Made by a program: the position numbers and the translations under genes
Part shown: positions 52,007 to 60,870 of the stretch, in pieces
How positions within the stretch are numbered: position 1 is the stretch's first letter
Layout: each line of letters opens with the position of its first letter
Assembly (NCBI RefSeq): GCF_002855555.1
Contig: NZ_PKRT01000001.1
Location: 1,826,001-1,890,000, forward strand
Source of the DNA: Novosphingobium sp. TH158
GTDB lineage: Bacteria > Pseudomonadota > Alphaproteobacteria > Sphingomonadales > Sphingomonadaceae
Direction: 5' to 3'
Length of the DNA stretch: 64,000 nucleotides
The notes under the pieces: model-generated
What the model was told of the DNA's origin: nothing
The model's input: the letters and a program-made list of their open reading frames with translations, nothing else
Database searches by the model: none

Positions 52007-52488
52007 GCGCAGAGGTTTTCCTGATCTATGCCCGCGCCGGTAACGGCGTGATCGGCAACATGGGCGCCCTGCCCTGGCACCTGCCCGCAGACCTCAAGCG
52101 GTTCAAGGCGCTGACCATGGGCAAGCCGATGATCATGGGCCGCAAGACCTTCGATTCGTTTCCCGCCCCGCTGCCCGGCCGCCGCCACATCGTGCTGACG
52201 CGCGACCGGAACTGGCAGGCACACGGCGCGGAAGTGGCGCATACGGTGAACGAGGCGCTGGAGCTGGCCGGAAGCAGCACCGTGGCCGTGATCGGCGGCG
52301 CGGAGATTTTCGCGCTGTTCCTGCCGCTGGCCGAATGGATCGAGCTGACCGAAGTGCACGGCAGCTATCCGGGCGATACCTTCATGCCGCCGCTCGGCCC
52401 CGAATGGCGCGAAGTGGCGCGCGAGGAACACGGCGAGCAGGACGGCAAGCCGGCCCATGCCTTCGTCACCCTGCGGCGGGACCAGTAG
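52003..52488 (+). CDS. folA: Dihydrofolate reductase
   Basis: 161 residues. The DHFR active site is ARAGNGVIGNMGALPWHLPADLKRFK in sequence, with the catalytic acid D in the 'W.LP.D' box, followed by MGRKTFDSFP and the NADPH loop IGGAEIFALFLPLA. It reduces dihydrofolate to tetrahydrofolate. Translationally coupled to purK; ribF follows 7 bases later. Confidence 0.96.
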   Translation: MSAEVFLIYARAGNGVIGNMGALPWHLPADLKRFKALTMGKPMIMGRKTFDSFPAPLPGRRHIVLTRDRNWQAHGAEVAHTVNEALELAGSSTVAVIGGAEIFALFLPLAEWIELTEVHGSYPGDTFMPPLGPEWREVAREEHGEQDGKPAHAFVTLRRDQ

Positions 52489-52495
52489 CCCCGCC

Positions 52496-53407
52496 ATGGT
52501 CCGCCTCGATCACCGCCAGCCGATGCCCGAAGCCTTGCGCGGCGCGATCATCGCGCTCGGCAACTTCGACGGCTTCCACCTTGGCCATCAGGCCGTGGTC
52601 GGCGCCGCGCTCGACTGGGCTCGGCGCGAAGGCCGCCCGGCCATCGTCGCCACCTTCGATCCGCATCCCATGCGGCATTTCCATCCCGCTGCCGAACCCT
52701 TCCGGCTGACCACGCTCAACCAGCGGCAGGAACTGTTCGCTGCCGCCGGGGCCGATGCCATGCTGGTCTTCCACTTCGATGGCGAACTGGCCGGGATGCT
52801 GGCGGAAGACTTCGTCACCCGCCTGCTGTGCCAGCAGCTTGGCGCGGCCGGGGTGGTGACGGGGGAAGACTTCACCTTCGGCAAGGGGCGCGGCGGCAAT
52901 GCCGATACCTTCGCCGCGCTGGGCATGGCGGCGCGCACGGTAAGTGCGGTGATCGACAGCGGCAGTGCCGTTTCATCCAGCCGCATCCGCGCGGCGCTGC
53001 AAAAAGGTGACTGCGCCGAGGCTGCACGCCTGCTGACCCGCCCCTTCACCGTCCGCGGTACGGTGCAGCACGGCGACAAGAACGGTCGGCTGCTCGGCTT
53101 TCCCACCGCCAATATCGACATGGGCGCCTACCTGCGCCCGCTTTACGGCATCTATGCCGTCCGTGGCCGCCTGCCCGGCGGGCGCGTGGTGCAAGGCGCG
53201 GCGAACCTTGGTGTGCGGCCCACCTTCGACCCGCCCAAGGAGCTGCTCGAACCCCATTTCTTCGACTTCGCCGAAGACCTCTACGGGCAGGAGATCGAGG
53301 TGGAGTTCCATCGCTTCCTGCGCGGCGAGGCTCGGTTTGACAGCCTTGACGAGCTGAAGGCGCAAATGGACCGCGATTGCGAGGCAGCCCGCGAGGCGCT
53401 GCGCTGA
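52496..53407 (+). CDS. ribF: Bifunctional riboflavin kinase/FAD synthetase
   Basis: 303 residues. The N-terminal FAD-synthetase domain has IALGNFDGFHLGHQAVV (HxGH-like nucleotidyltransferase motif), DPHPMRHF and GEDFTFGKGRGGN with SSSRIR. The C-terminal riboflavin-kinase domain (from about 180) has FPTANID and LYGIYAVRGRL. It makes FMN and FAD. ATG 52496 is chosen over an in-frame codon within folA. It precedes ileS by 59 bases. Confidence 0.95.
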   Translation: MVRLDHRQPMPEALRGAIIALGNFDGFHLGHQAVVGAALDWARREGRPAIVATFDPHPMRHFHPAAEPFRLTTLNQRQELFAAAGADAMLVFHFDGELAGMLAEDFVTRLLCQQLGAAGVVTGEDFTFGKGRGGNADTFAALGMAARTVSAVIDSGSAVSSSRIRAALQKGDCAEAARLLTRPFTVRGTVQHGDKNGRLLGFPTANIDMGAYLRPLYGIYAVRGRLPGGRVVQGAANLGVRPTFDPPKELLEPHFFDFAEDLYGQEIEVEFHRFLRGEARFDSLDELKAQMDRDCEAAREALR

Positions 53408-53466
53408 ACCTGCCGCCCCAAGAGAAAATTGCGCAAACGCCCACCCCCCGCTAAGGCGCGGCGCAT

Positions 53467-56283
53467 ATGACCGAAAAGCGCGATTACCGATCGACCGTCT
53501 TCCTGCCGAAGACCGATTTCCCCATGAAGGCGGGCCTTCCCCAGAAGGAACCCGGCATTCTTGCGCGCTGGCAGGAACAGGGGCTGTACCAGAAGTTGCG
53601 CGAGGCCCGCGCGGGGCGTAAGAAGTTCATCCTTCACGATGGCCCGCCCTATGCCAATGGCGACATGCACATCGGCCACGCGCTCAACCATATCCTCAAG
53701 GACATGGTGGTCCGCACCCAGAGCCTGCTGGGCGAGGACGCGCCCTATGTGCCCGGCTGGGACTGCCACGGCCTGCCGATCGAATGGAAGGTCGAGGAGC
53801 AGTACCGCAAGAAGAAGCTCAACAAGGACGAGGTCGACCCGGTCGAGTTCCGCGCCGAATGCCGCGCCTATGCCAAGGGCTGGGTGGACCGCCAGCGCGA
53901 ACAGCTAAAGCGGCTCGGCATCAATGGCGATTGGGACAATCCCTACCTGACCATGGATTTCCAGGCCGAGGCGACGATCGTTTCGGAACTGCTCAAGTTC
54001 GCCGAAAGCGGCCAGCTCTATCGCGGGGCCAAGCCGGTGATGTGGTCGCCGGTCGAAAAGACCGCACTGGCCGAAGCCGAGGTCGAGTACGAGGATATCG
54101 TCTCGACCCAGATCGACGTGGCGTTCGAGATCACCGAGAGCCCGATTGCCGAACTGGTCGGCGCATACGCGGTGATCTGGACCACGACGCCGTGGACGAT
54201 CCCGGTGAACCAGGCTTTGGCTTATGGGCCGGAGGTTCGCTACGGTTTGGTTGAAACGGACGTACCGGAACTAGCGGGTAAGAAGTTTCTGATTGCTCGC
54301 CAATTGGTGACGGAATTCAACAGGCGTCTAGATGCAGCATTTGGTCGAACCGTTTTGCTGACGGGGGATGGCAATTTCGCTGGCTCCGACCTCGCCGGAA
54401 CCATCGCCCGCCACCCGATGCACCACCTCGGCGGGTTCTTCGCCAAGCCGCGTCCGTTCCTGCCCGGCGACTTCGTCACCACCGAAAGCGGCACCGGCCT
54501 TGTCCACATGGCGCCCGACCACGGCGAGGACGACTTCGACCTGTGCAAGGCGCACGGCATCGAACCGGTCTTCGCGGTCGAAGGCGACGGCAAGTACCGC
54601 GCCGACTGGGCATGGCTCGGCGGTGAAGGTTCGGTCATCAACCCCAAGTTCAACGCGCCCGACGGCCCGATCTGCACCGCGCTTCGCGAGGCTGGCGGCC
54701 TGCTCGCGGCCTCGGCCGACTACAAGCATTCCTATCCCCACTCGTGGCGGTCCAAGGCCAAGGTCATCTTCCGCTGCACCCCGCAGTGGTTCGTGCCGAT
54801 GGACAAGGCGCAGGACGGCGGCACCCTGCGCGACAAGGCGCTGAAGGCCATCTCCGACACCCGCTGGGTTCCTGCCAAGGGCGAGAACCGCATCCGCTCG
54901 ATGGTCGAGGGCCGCCCGGACTGGGTGCTGAGCCGCCAGCGCGCGTGGGGCGTGCCGATCACGCTGTTCGTCAACCGCAAGACCGGCCAGTACCTGTGCG
55001 ATCCGGCGGTCAACGCCCGGATCATCGCCGGGGTTCGCGAGAACGGCGTCGATGCCTGGTCGGAAGACCGCGCGCAGGAATACCTCGGGCGCGACTACAA
55101 GGCGGAAGACTTCGAGCGCGTAACCGACATTCTCGACGTGTGGTTCGATTCGGGCTGCACCCATGTCTTCACGCTCGAATCCGGGCGCTGGCCGGGCATG
55201 CAGTGGCCGGCCGACCTCTACCTTGAAGGCAGCGACCAACATCGCGGCTGGTTCCAGTCGAGCTTGCTGGAAAGCTGCGGCACCCGCGGCCGCGCGCCGT
55301 ACAAGGCGGTGCTGACCCACGGCTTCACCATGGACGCCAAGGGCATGAAAATGTCCAAGAGCCTTGGCAACACCATCGACCCGCTGAAGGTGATGGAAAC
55401 CAACGGCGCCGACATCATCCGCCTCTGGGCGCTGTCAGTCGATTACACCGAGGATCACCGCATCGGCGACGAGATCCTCAAGGGCGTAGCTGACCAGTAC
55501 CGCAAGCTGCGCAACACCTTCCGCTACCTCCTGGGCGCGCTCGACGGGTTCTCGGACGCGGAGAAGGTTGCGGTCGAGGCCATGCCCGAGCTGGAACGCT
55601 ATGTCCTGGCGCTGCTGGCGAAACGCGACGCCACGCTGCGGCAGGCGACGCAGGACTTCGACTTCAACACCTACGTCCGCGCGCTGACCGACTTCTGCAA
55701 CGAAGACCTTTCGGCCTTCTTCTTCGATATCCGCAAGGATTCGCTCTACTGCGACGCGGCGGACGATCCCAAGCGCATGGCCTATCGCACCGTGCTCGAC
55801 ACGCTGTTCCACGCTCTGGTCCGCTATGCCGCGCCGGTTCTGGTGTTCACCGCCGAAGAGGTCTGGGGCACGCGCTATCCGGAAGGCGGCTCGGTGCACC
55901 TGCTGGAATGGCCGGAACTGCCAGTGATCGATTTCGACAATGCATTTCTCGCGAAATGGAGCGAACTCCGCGGATTGCGCGGTCAAGTAACCGAAGCCAT
56001 CGAGCCGCTCCGAAGGGACAAGACACTCGGCTCAAGTCTCGAGGCAGAAGTCCGACTGTCAGACATTTCTGCGATCTTGGGAGACTACGATCAGACTGAT
56101 TGTCTGGCCGAGTTGTTCATCACGAGCGACGTCCAACTTGTTCAAGGGACGGATGCTCCGAGCGTCACGCGCACCGCCAACCACAAGTGCGGACGCTGCT
56201 GGCGGCACCTGCCGGAAGTCAGCGAGGACGGCGACCTTTGTTCACGTTGCGACAATGTGGTCGCGGGCATGGACGCGGCATGA
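53467..56283 (+). CDS. ileS: Isoleucyl-tRNA synthetase
   Basis: 938 residues. The HIGH motif is DMHIGHALNHILKD near 60, the CP1 editing domain contains the WTTTPWTIPVN block (residues about 238-248), KMSKS appears as KMSKSLGNTID near 625, and the C-terminal zinc finger is CGRCWRHL...LCSRC (two Cys pairs). All essential elements are intact. Two segments have unusual base and codon use: 54231-54360 in the editing domain (about 51% G+C by hand count) and 56041-56160 near the C-terminus (about 53%), while flanking sequence is much richer in G+C. No frame break occurs. Confidence 0.97.
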   Translation: MTEKRDYRSTVFLPKTDFPMKAGLPQKEPGILARWQEQGLYQKLREARAGRKKFILHDGPPYANGDMHIGHALNHILKDMVVRTQSLLGEDAPYVPGWDCHGLPIEWKVEEQYRKKKLNKDEVDPVEFRAECRAYAKGWVDRQREQLKRLGINGDWDNPYLTMDFQAEATIVSELLKFAESGQLYRGAKPVMWSPVEKTALAEAEVEYEDIVSTQIDVAFEITESPIAELVGAYAVIWTTTPWTIPVNQALAYGPEVRYGLVETDVPELAGKKFLIARQLVTEFNRRLDAAFGRTVLLTGDGNFAGSDLAGTIARHPMHHLGGFFAKPRPFLPGDFVTTESGTGLVHMAPDHGEDDFDLCKAHGIEPVFAVEGDGKYRADWAWLGGEGSVINPKFNAPDGPICTALREAGGLLAASADYKHSYPHSWRSKAKVIFRCTPQWFVPMDKAQDGGTLRDKALKAISDTRWVPAKGENRIRSMVEGRPDWVLSRQRAWGVPITLFVNRKTGQYLCDPAVNARIIAGVRENGVDAWSEDRAQEYLGRDYKAEDFERVTDILDVWFDSGCTHVFTLESGRWPGMQWPADLYLEGSDQHRGWFQSSLLESCGTRGRAPYKAVLTHGFTMDAKGMKMSKSLGNTIDPLKVMETNGADIIRLWALSVDYTEDHRIGDEILKGVADQYRKLRNTFRYLLGALDGFSDAEKVAVEAMPELERYVLALLAKRDATLRQATQDFDFNTYVRALTDFCNEDLSAFFFDIRKDSLYCDAADDPKRMAYRTVLDTLFHALVRYAAPVLVFTAEEVWGTRYPEGGSVHLLEWPELPVIDFDNAFLAKWSELRGLRGQVTEAIEPLRRDKTLGSSLEAEVRLSDISAILGDYDQTDCLAELFITSDVQLVQGTDAPSVTRTANHKCGRCWRHLPEVSEDGDLCSRCDNVVAGMDAA

Positions 56284-56792
56284 ACCCCGCCCGTCGCCTC
56301 GGCTTCATCATCGCCGGCATCACCTTCCTTGCCGATCAGGCACTGAAGTGGCTGGTGATGGGGCCGCTGGCCCTGCCGGAGCGGCTGCAGATTGATCTTG
56401 TCCCCTTCTTCCGCCTGACCTGGGCGGAGAACCGCGGTGTTTCGCTTGGCATGTTCACCGCGGAAAGCGATGCCGGGCGCTGGTCGCTGGTCGCGCTGAC
56501 GGCGCTGATCTCCATCGGCGTGGTGGTGTGGATGCTGCGCGAAAAGGCGCGCGGCGATATCCTTGCCCTGGGCCTGGTCCTCGGCGGGGCGCTGGGCAAT
56601 ATCGTCGACCGTGTGCGCTTCGGCTATGTCGCCGACTATGCCGACCTTCACTTCGGCGAATTCCGCCCCTTCATGATCTTCAACCTTGCCGATGCGGCCA
56701 TTTCCATCGGCGTTTTGATAGTGCTTGCCCGCTCGCTGCTTTCGCGCGAAAAGGCGGCCGACCAACCGGCGGGCCCCGCCTCGGAGAGCTGA
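56280..56792 (+). CDS. lspA: Lipoprotein signal peptidase
   Basis: 170 residues with four membrane helices. The catalytic aspartates are D110 in GGALGNIVDRVRFGYVADY and D138 in FNLADAAIS; the conserved NRGVSLGMF block is at 51-59. It cleaves the signal peptide from diacylglyceryl-modified prolipoproteins. ATG 56280 overlaps the ileS stop as ATGA, the common ileS-lspA arrangement. Confidence 0.96.
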   Translation: MNPARRLGFIIAGITFLADQALKWLVMGPLALPERLQIDLVPFFRLTWAENRGVSLGMFTAESDAGRWSLVALTALISIGVVVWMLREKARGDILALGLVLGGALGNIVDRVRFGYVADYADLHFGEFRPFMIFNLADAAISIGVLIVLARSLLSREKAADQPAGPASES

Positions 56793-56795
56793 TAC

Positions 56796-57206
56796 ATGCG
56801 CAAGTCCATCGCCATCACGACCCTTATCGCCGGTTCGGCCATGCTTTCGGCCTGCGGCAGCAGCGGTCTGTTCAATCGTGACCGGCCCGACGAATTCGCC
56901 GTGCAGCGCCAGGCCCCGCTGGTGGTTCCGCCCGATTTCTCGCTGACCCCGCCGCAGCCCGGCGCCCCGCGCCCAGCCGATTCGTCGGCCGCCGTCCAGG
57001 CGCAGGAAGCGCTTTTCGGCCCCGGCCCGAACCGCAGCGAAGTGGAAAAGAACACCATCGGCCGCGCCGGCAGCGCCGCTCCTGGCATCCGTTCGACCGT
57101 GGGCGACCCGGCGACCAACACCGTCGCCAAGGGCGCGGTGACGCGCGACGTGATTGCCGCCCCCGAAGGTGACGGCCGCGAAGCCCAGGCGGTCGCCGGC
57201 GGCTGA
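56796..57206 (+). CDS. DUF3035 lipoprotein
   Basis: 136 residues. The signal peptide ends in lipobox AMLSAC (Cys about 20). The mature region carries RPDEFAVQRQAPLVVPPDFSL, the signature of DUF3035, a family of alphaproteobacterial lipoproteins of unknown function usually next to lspA. It begins 3 bases after lspA. It would itself be processed by LspA. Confidence 0.85.
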   Translation: MRKSIAITTLIAGSAMLSACGSSGLFNRDRPDEFAVQRQAPLVVPPDFSLTPPQPGAPRPADSSAAVQAQEALFGPGPNRSEVEKNTIGRAGSAAPGIRSTVGDPATNTVAKGAVTRDVIAAPEGDGREAQAVAGG

Positions 57207-57312
57207 GCCCGCCCGCGCAATTTCTCCAGACTGATCGCGATCAATCCGGCTTGGCGCTTGACGCGCTAGGCCTTTTGGCGAATCGCGTCTGAAACACAGG
57301 AGTGCATAGAGG

Positions 57313-58542
57313 ATGAGCGCAGCGGATGTCGTGATCGTCGGAGCCGGGCATGGCGGGGCGCAGTGCGCCATCGCGCTGCGGCAGGCCGGTTTCGCAGGGA
57401 CGATCACGATGATCGGCCGCGAAAGCGAACCGCCCTATGAGCGGCCGCCGCTGTCCAAGGAATACTTCGCCCGCGAAAAGACGTTTGACCGGCTCTATAT
57501 CCGCCCGCCCCAGTTCTGGGAGGAAAAGGGCGTGGACCTGATGCTCGGCGTCGAGGTGACGGCGGTCGATCCGGCAGCAAGGCAGCTCACGCTCTCCAAC
57601 GGACAGACCTTCGGCTATGGCAAGCTGGTCTGGGCAACCGGCGGCGATCCGCGCAGGCTGCCGGTCCCCGGCGGCACGCTCGCCGGTGTCCATGCCGTCC
57701 GCACCCGCGAGGATTGCGACCAGCTGATGGGCGAGATCGATGGCGGCGTGCGCAATATCTGCGTCATCGGCGGCGGCTACATCGGGCTTGAGGCGGCAGC
57801 CGTGCTGACCAAGATGGGCTGCAAGGTTACCCTGCTCGAAGCCCTGCCCCGCGTCCTTGCCCGCGTTGCCGGGCCAGAACTGTCCGCCTTCTACGAAAAG
57901 GAACACCGCGATCACGGCGTTGACCTGCGCACCGGCGTGACGGTCGAGGCGCTGGAAGGCGAAGGCCGCGTCACGGGCGTTAAGCTGGGCGATGGCAGCG
58001 TGGTTCCCGCCGATGCGGTAATCGTCGGCATCGGCATCATTCCCGCCGTCGCCCCGCTGATTGCGGCAGGGGCCGCCGGCGGCAACGGAGTTGATGTGGA
58101 CGAACTGTGCCGCACCTCGCTGCCGGACGTCTATGCCATCGGCGATTGCGCCGCCTTCGCCTGCGATTTTGCCGATGGCGCGGTGATGCGCGTCGAATCG
58201 GTGCAGAATGCCAACGATCAGGCGAGCTGCGTCGCCAAGGGGATCTGCGGCGATGCCCAGCCCTATCACGCGTTCCCGTGGTTCTGGTCGAACCAGTACG
58301 ACCTGCGCCTGCAGACTGCCGGGCTGTCGGTCGGCTATGACCAGACAGTCGTGCGCGGCGATCCGGCAGCGCGCGCTTTCTCCGTCATCTACCTGAAGAA
58401 CGGCAGGGTCATCGCGCTCGACTGCGTCAACATGGTCAAGGACTATGTCCAGGGCCGCAAACTGGTCGAGGCAGGCGCTTCGCCCGAGCTCGAAAAGCTG
58501 GCCGACGCCAGTGTTCCGCTGAAGGAACTCATGCCGGTTTAG
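57313..58542 (+). CDS. FAD-dependent ferredoxin reductase
   Basis: 409 residues. Two dinucleotide-binding motifs are seen: [16 protein letters not shown] at the N-terminus for FAD, and [17 protein letters not shown] near 150 for NAD(P)H. Then come the FAD block [10 protein letters not shown] near 275 and the C-terminal Reductase_C domain with [17 protein letters not shown]. It belongs to the class I reductases that feed electrons to ferredoxins of cytochrome P450 or Rieske oxygenase systems (rhodocoxin-reductase type). No ferredoxin or P450 lies nearby. Confidence 0.93.
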   Translation: MSAADVVIVGAGHGGAQCAIALRQAGFAGTITMIGRESEPPYERPPLSKEYFAREKTFDRLYIRPPQFWEEKGVDLMLGVEVTAVDPAARQLTLSNGQTFGYGKLVWATGGDPRRLPVPGGTLAGVHAVRTREDCDQLMGEIDGGVRNICVIGGGYIGLEAAAVLTKMGCKVTLLEALPRVLARVAGPELSAFYEKEHRDHGVDLRTGVTVEALEGEGRVTGVKLGDGSVVPADAVIVGIGIIPAVAPLIAAGAAGGNGVDVDELCRTSLPDVYAIGDCAAFACDFADGAVMRVESVQNANDQASCVAKGICGDAQPYHAFPWFWSNQYDLRLQTAGLSVGYDQTVVRGDPAARAFSVIYLKNGRVIALDCVNMVKDYVQGRKLVEAGASPELEKLADASVPLKELMPV

Positions 58543-58548
58543 AAACTC

Positions 58549-58723
58549 GTTCACGCAGAGCGCGCAGGGAAGAAAATAGAGGCGCAGAGGGGTCGTGAAT
58601 TCCGCGAAGCGGCTAATCATTCCGACCGTCAGTAATGCCGCGTCGTTGCAGATTGAGAGCGGCTTCGCCGCAGACGCAACACCTCTGCGTCTCCTCTTTC
58701 TTCTCTGCGCTCTCTGCGCGAAC
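58549..58723. repeat. Large imperfect inverted-repeat element (sphingomonad-type intergenic repeat)
   Basis: The left arm (58549-58593, from GTTCACGCAGAGCGCGCAGG) and the right arm (58681-58723, the reverse complement beginning GTTCGCGCAGAGAGCGCAGA) are about 43-45 bases with high similarity, separated by an 87-base centre that itself has CGCGAAGCGGCT and AGCGGCTTCGCC halves. It lies entirely between the ferredoxin reductase and queG stops, where both convergent transcripts would read through it. I recall very similar 'CGCAGAGACGCAGAG' elements repeated in other sphingomonad genomes, but only one copy is in this window. It could act as a bidirectional terminator or as a non-autonomous mobile palindrome. 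Confidence 0.7.
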
Positions 58724-58728
58724 CCAGA

Positions 58729-59817
58729 TTACCCCAGCCTCGCCGCGGCCCAACGCGCGGCGTCTGCGACCGCCGGGTCGGGATCGTTCGCCAGCGCCTC
58801 CACCTGCGCCAGCAGCCCAGCGTCCCCGCTGTTGCCCGCCGCGTAGAGGCAATTGCGCACGAAGCGGTCACGCCCGATGCGCTTGATGGGTGAGCCGGAA
58901 AACAGCTTGCGGAAACCCGCATCGTCCAGCCGCAGCAGGTCGGCCAGCCGGGGCGCGGCGAGTTCTGCGCGCGGCAGGAAGGCCCGGTTTGCCGCGGCGG
59001 CATCGGCAAACTTGTTCCATGGGCAGGCCGCAAGGCACAGGTCGCAACCATAGATGAGGTTGCCGAGCGCGGGGCGAAGCTCTTCGGCCACCGGTCCCTT
59101 ATGCTCGATCGTCAGGTAGGAAATGCAGCGCCGCGCATCGAGCCGGTAGGGTGCCGGAAATGCGCCGGTGGGGCAGGCGCGCTGGCAGGCATCGCACGAT
59201 CCGCAGCGGTCCTGCCCGGGGGCGTCTGGTTCGAACTCCAGCGTGGTGTAGATCGCGCCAAGGAACAGCCACGAGCCGTGCTGCCGACTGACCATGTTGG
59301 TGTGCTTGCCTTGCCAGCCCAGTCCGGCGGCCTCGCCAAGCGGCTTTTCCATTACCGGCGCAGTATCAACGAAAACCTTGACGCCAGCTTCGCCAAGGCC
59401 CCGCTGCGCCGCCTCGGCAACAAGCCAGCGGGCAAGGTGCTTAAGCGCCTTCTTCACCGTATCGTGATAGTCCACGCCCTTGGCATAGGCGGAGATCCAC
59501 CCGCGCGAGCGCTCGCCGGCCAGGGCCAGCGGATCGCCCGCCGGGGCATAGGACATGCCGAGCGCGATGACGCTGCGCGCCTCGGGCCAGAGCCCTTTCG
59601 GCGAGCGGCGATGGTGCGCGCGCGCTTCCATCCATTCCATCTGCCCGTGCGATCCGGCCGCAAGCCATTGCTCCAGCCGCAGGGCGCGCAAGGGATCCTC
59701 GCCTGCCGCCGCGACACCGCAGGCAACAAAGCCGAGCCGCCGGGCCTCTTCGCCCAGGGCTTGCTTGAGGTCAGTCGTTGCCGCTGCGTTAACCAAATTT
59801 GGCGCGCTCCTCTTCAC
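58729..59817 (-). CDS. queG: Epoxyqueuosine reductase
   Basis: 362 residues. The cobalamin-dependent N-terminal domain is followed by two 4Fe-4S motifs, [16 protein letters not shown] and [13 protein letters not shown]. An insertion-like [13 protein letters not shown] block is diagnostic of QueG, and a C-terminal HEAT-like helical tail covers residues about 300-362. It performs the last step of queuosine synthesis in tRNA. Convergent with the ferredoxin reductase across the inverted-repeat element, divergent from the ABC gene with only 12 bases between starts. Confidence 0.95.
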   Translation of the reverse strand: MKRSAPNLVNAAATTDLKQALGEEARRLGFVACGVAAAGEDPLRALRLEQWLAAGSHGQMEWMEARAHHRRSPKGLWPEARSVIALGMSYAPAGDPLALAGERSRGWISAYAKGVDYHDTVKKALKHLARWLVAEAAQRGLGEAGVKVFVDTAPVMEKPLGEAAGLGWQGKHTNMVSRQHGSWLFLGAIYTTLEFEPDAPGQDRCGSCDACQRACPTGAFPAPYRLDARRCISYLTIEHKGPVAEELRPALGNLIYGCDLCLAACPWNKFADAAAANRAFLPRAELAAPRLADLLRLDDAGFRKLFSGSPIKRIGRDRFVRNCLYAAGNSGDAGLLAQVEALANDPDPAVADAARWAAARLG

Positions 59818-59829
59818 AGGGCGTGGTTA

Positions 59830-60870
59830 ATGCGTCACCCCATGAAAATGGAACTAGGCCCATTGCAGGCAGCGGGCAACGCGCCGCTTGCCGGAATTTC
59901 CGAGCGACCGCTGGCCATCGAGGCGCGCGGGCTGGTCAAGCGGTTCGATGGCTTCACCGCCGTCGATGGCATCGACCTCTCGGTGCCAGAGGGCGCGATC
60001 TATGGCGTGCTGGGCCCCAATGGCGCGGGCAAGACGACAACGCTGCGCATGCTGCTGGGCATCATCGACCCCGACGAGGGCCTGCGCCGGGTGCTTGGTG
60101 CCGAACGACCGCATGATGTTGCCCATGCCATCGGCTACCTGCCCGAAGAGCGCGGACTCTATCCGGCAATGAAATGCCATGAGGCCATCGCCTTTGTCGG
60201 GGCGCTGCGCGGCCTGCCGCTGGACGAAGGCCGCCGGCGCGGCAAGGCGCTGCTTGAAGAGCACGGCCTTGGCTATGCCGCCGACCGGCAGATCCGGCAG
60301 CTTTCCAAGGGCATGGCCCAGCAGGTGCAATTGCTGGCCACGCTGGTTCACGAGCCGCGGCTGGTGATCTTCGATGAACCCTTCTCCGGCCTCGATGCAC
60401 TCAACCAAGGCAAGCTGGAGCGCATGATGCGCGGCCTTGCCGAGAAGGGCACGACGGTGATCTTCTCAACCCACGTGATCGCCCATGCCGAACGGCTTTG
60501 CGATTCGGTGGCGATCATTGCCGGCGGCAAGGTGCCCTTCGCCGGCCCGGTCGATGTGGCGCGCGACCGGATCCGCCCGCAGGTGCGGCTTGAAACCCGG
60601 GCAGCAGACGGCCGCTGGCGCAGCGCGCTTCCCGCCGATGCGCGCCGCGAATCCAAGGCCGATGGCAGCACCTTCTGGTACTTCAACCTGCCCGAAACCG
60701 GGGTCGAGCCCTTGCTGCGTGCGCTGATCGAGGGAGAGGCAGGCATCCTTTCGCTGTCCATCGAACGCGCCGGCCTGCACGATGCCTTTGTCGCCATCGC
60801 TGGCGAAGCAGCTGCGCGCGCGCTCGACGAATCGCCCGAAGAAGTCCTCGCCATGGAGAAAGGCCGATGA
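59830..60870 (+). CDS. ABC transporter ATP-binding protein (NatA-like)
   Basis: 346 residues from ATG 59830; ATGs at 59842 and 59848 are possible alternatives. Walker A GPNGAGKTT at 62-70, signature LSKGMAQQVQ, Walker B LVIFDEPFSGLD and the switch His in STHVIAHAE are all present. The C-terminal DUF4162-like region follows, as in NatA-type exporters. It overlaps the permease gene by 4 bases, so the two form one exporter. Substrate unknown; NatAB exports sodium, related ones export drugs or lipids. Confidence 0.92.
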   Translation: MRHPMKMELGPLQAAGNAPLAGISERPLAIEARGLVKRFDGFTAVDGIDLSVPEGAIYGVLGPNGAGKTTTLRMLLGIIDPDEGLRRVLGAERPHDVAHAIGYLPEERGLYPAMKCHEAIAFVGALRGLPLDEGRRRGKALLEEHGLGYAADRQIRQLSKGMAQQVQLLATLVHEPRLVIFDEPFSGLDALNQGKLERMMRGLAEKGTTVIFSTHVIAHAERLCDSVAIIAGGKVPFAGPVDVARDRIRPQVRLETRAADGRWRSALPADARRESKADGSTFWYFNLPETGVEPLLRALIEGEAGILSLSIERAGLHDAFVAIAGEAAARALDESPEEVLAMEKGR

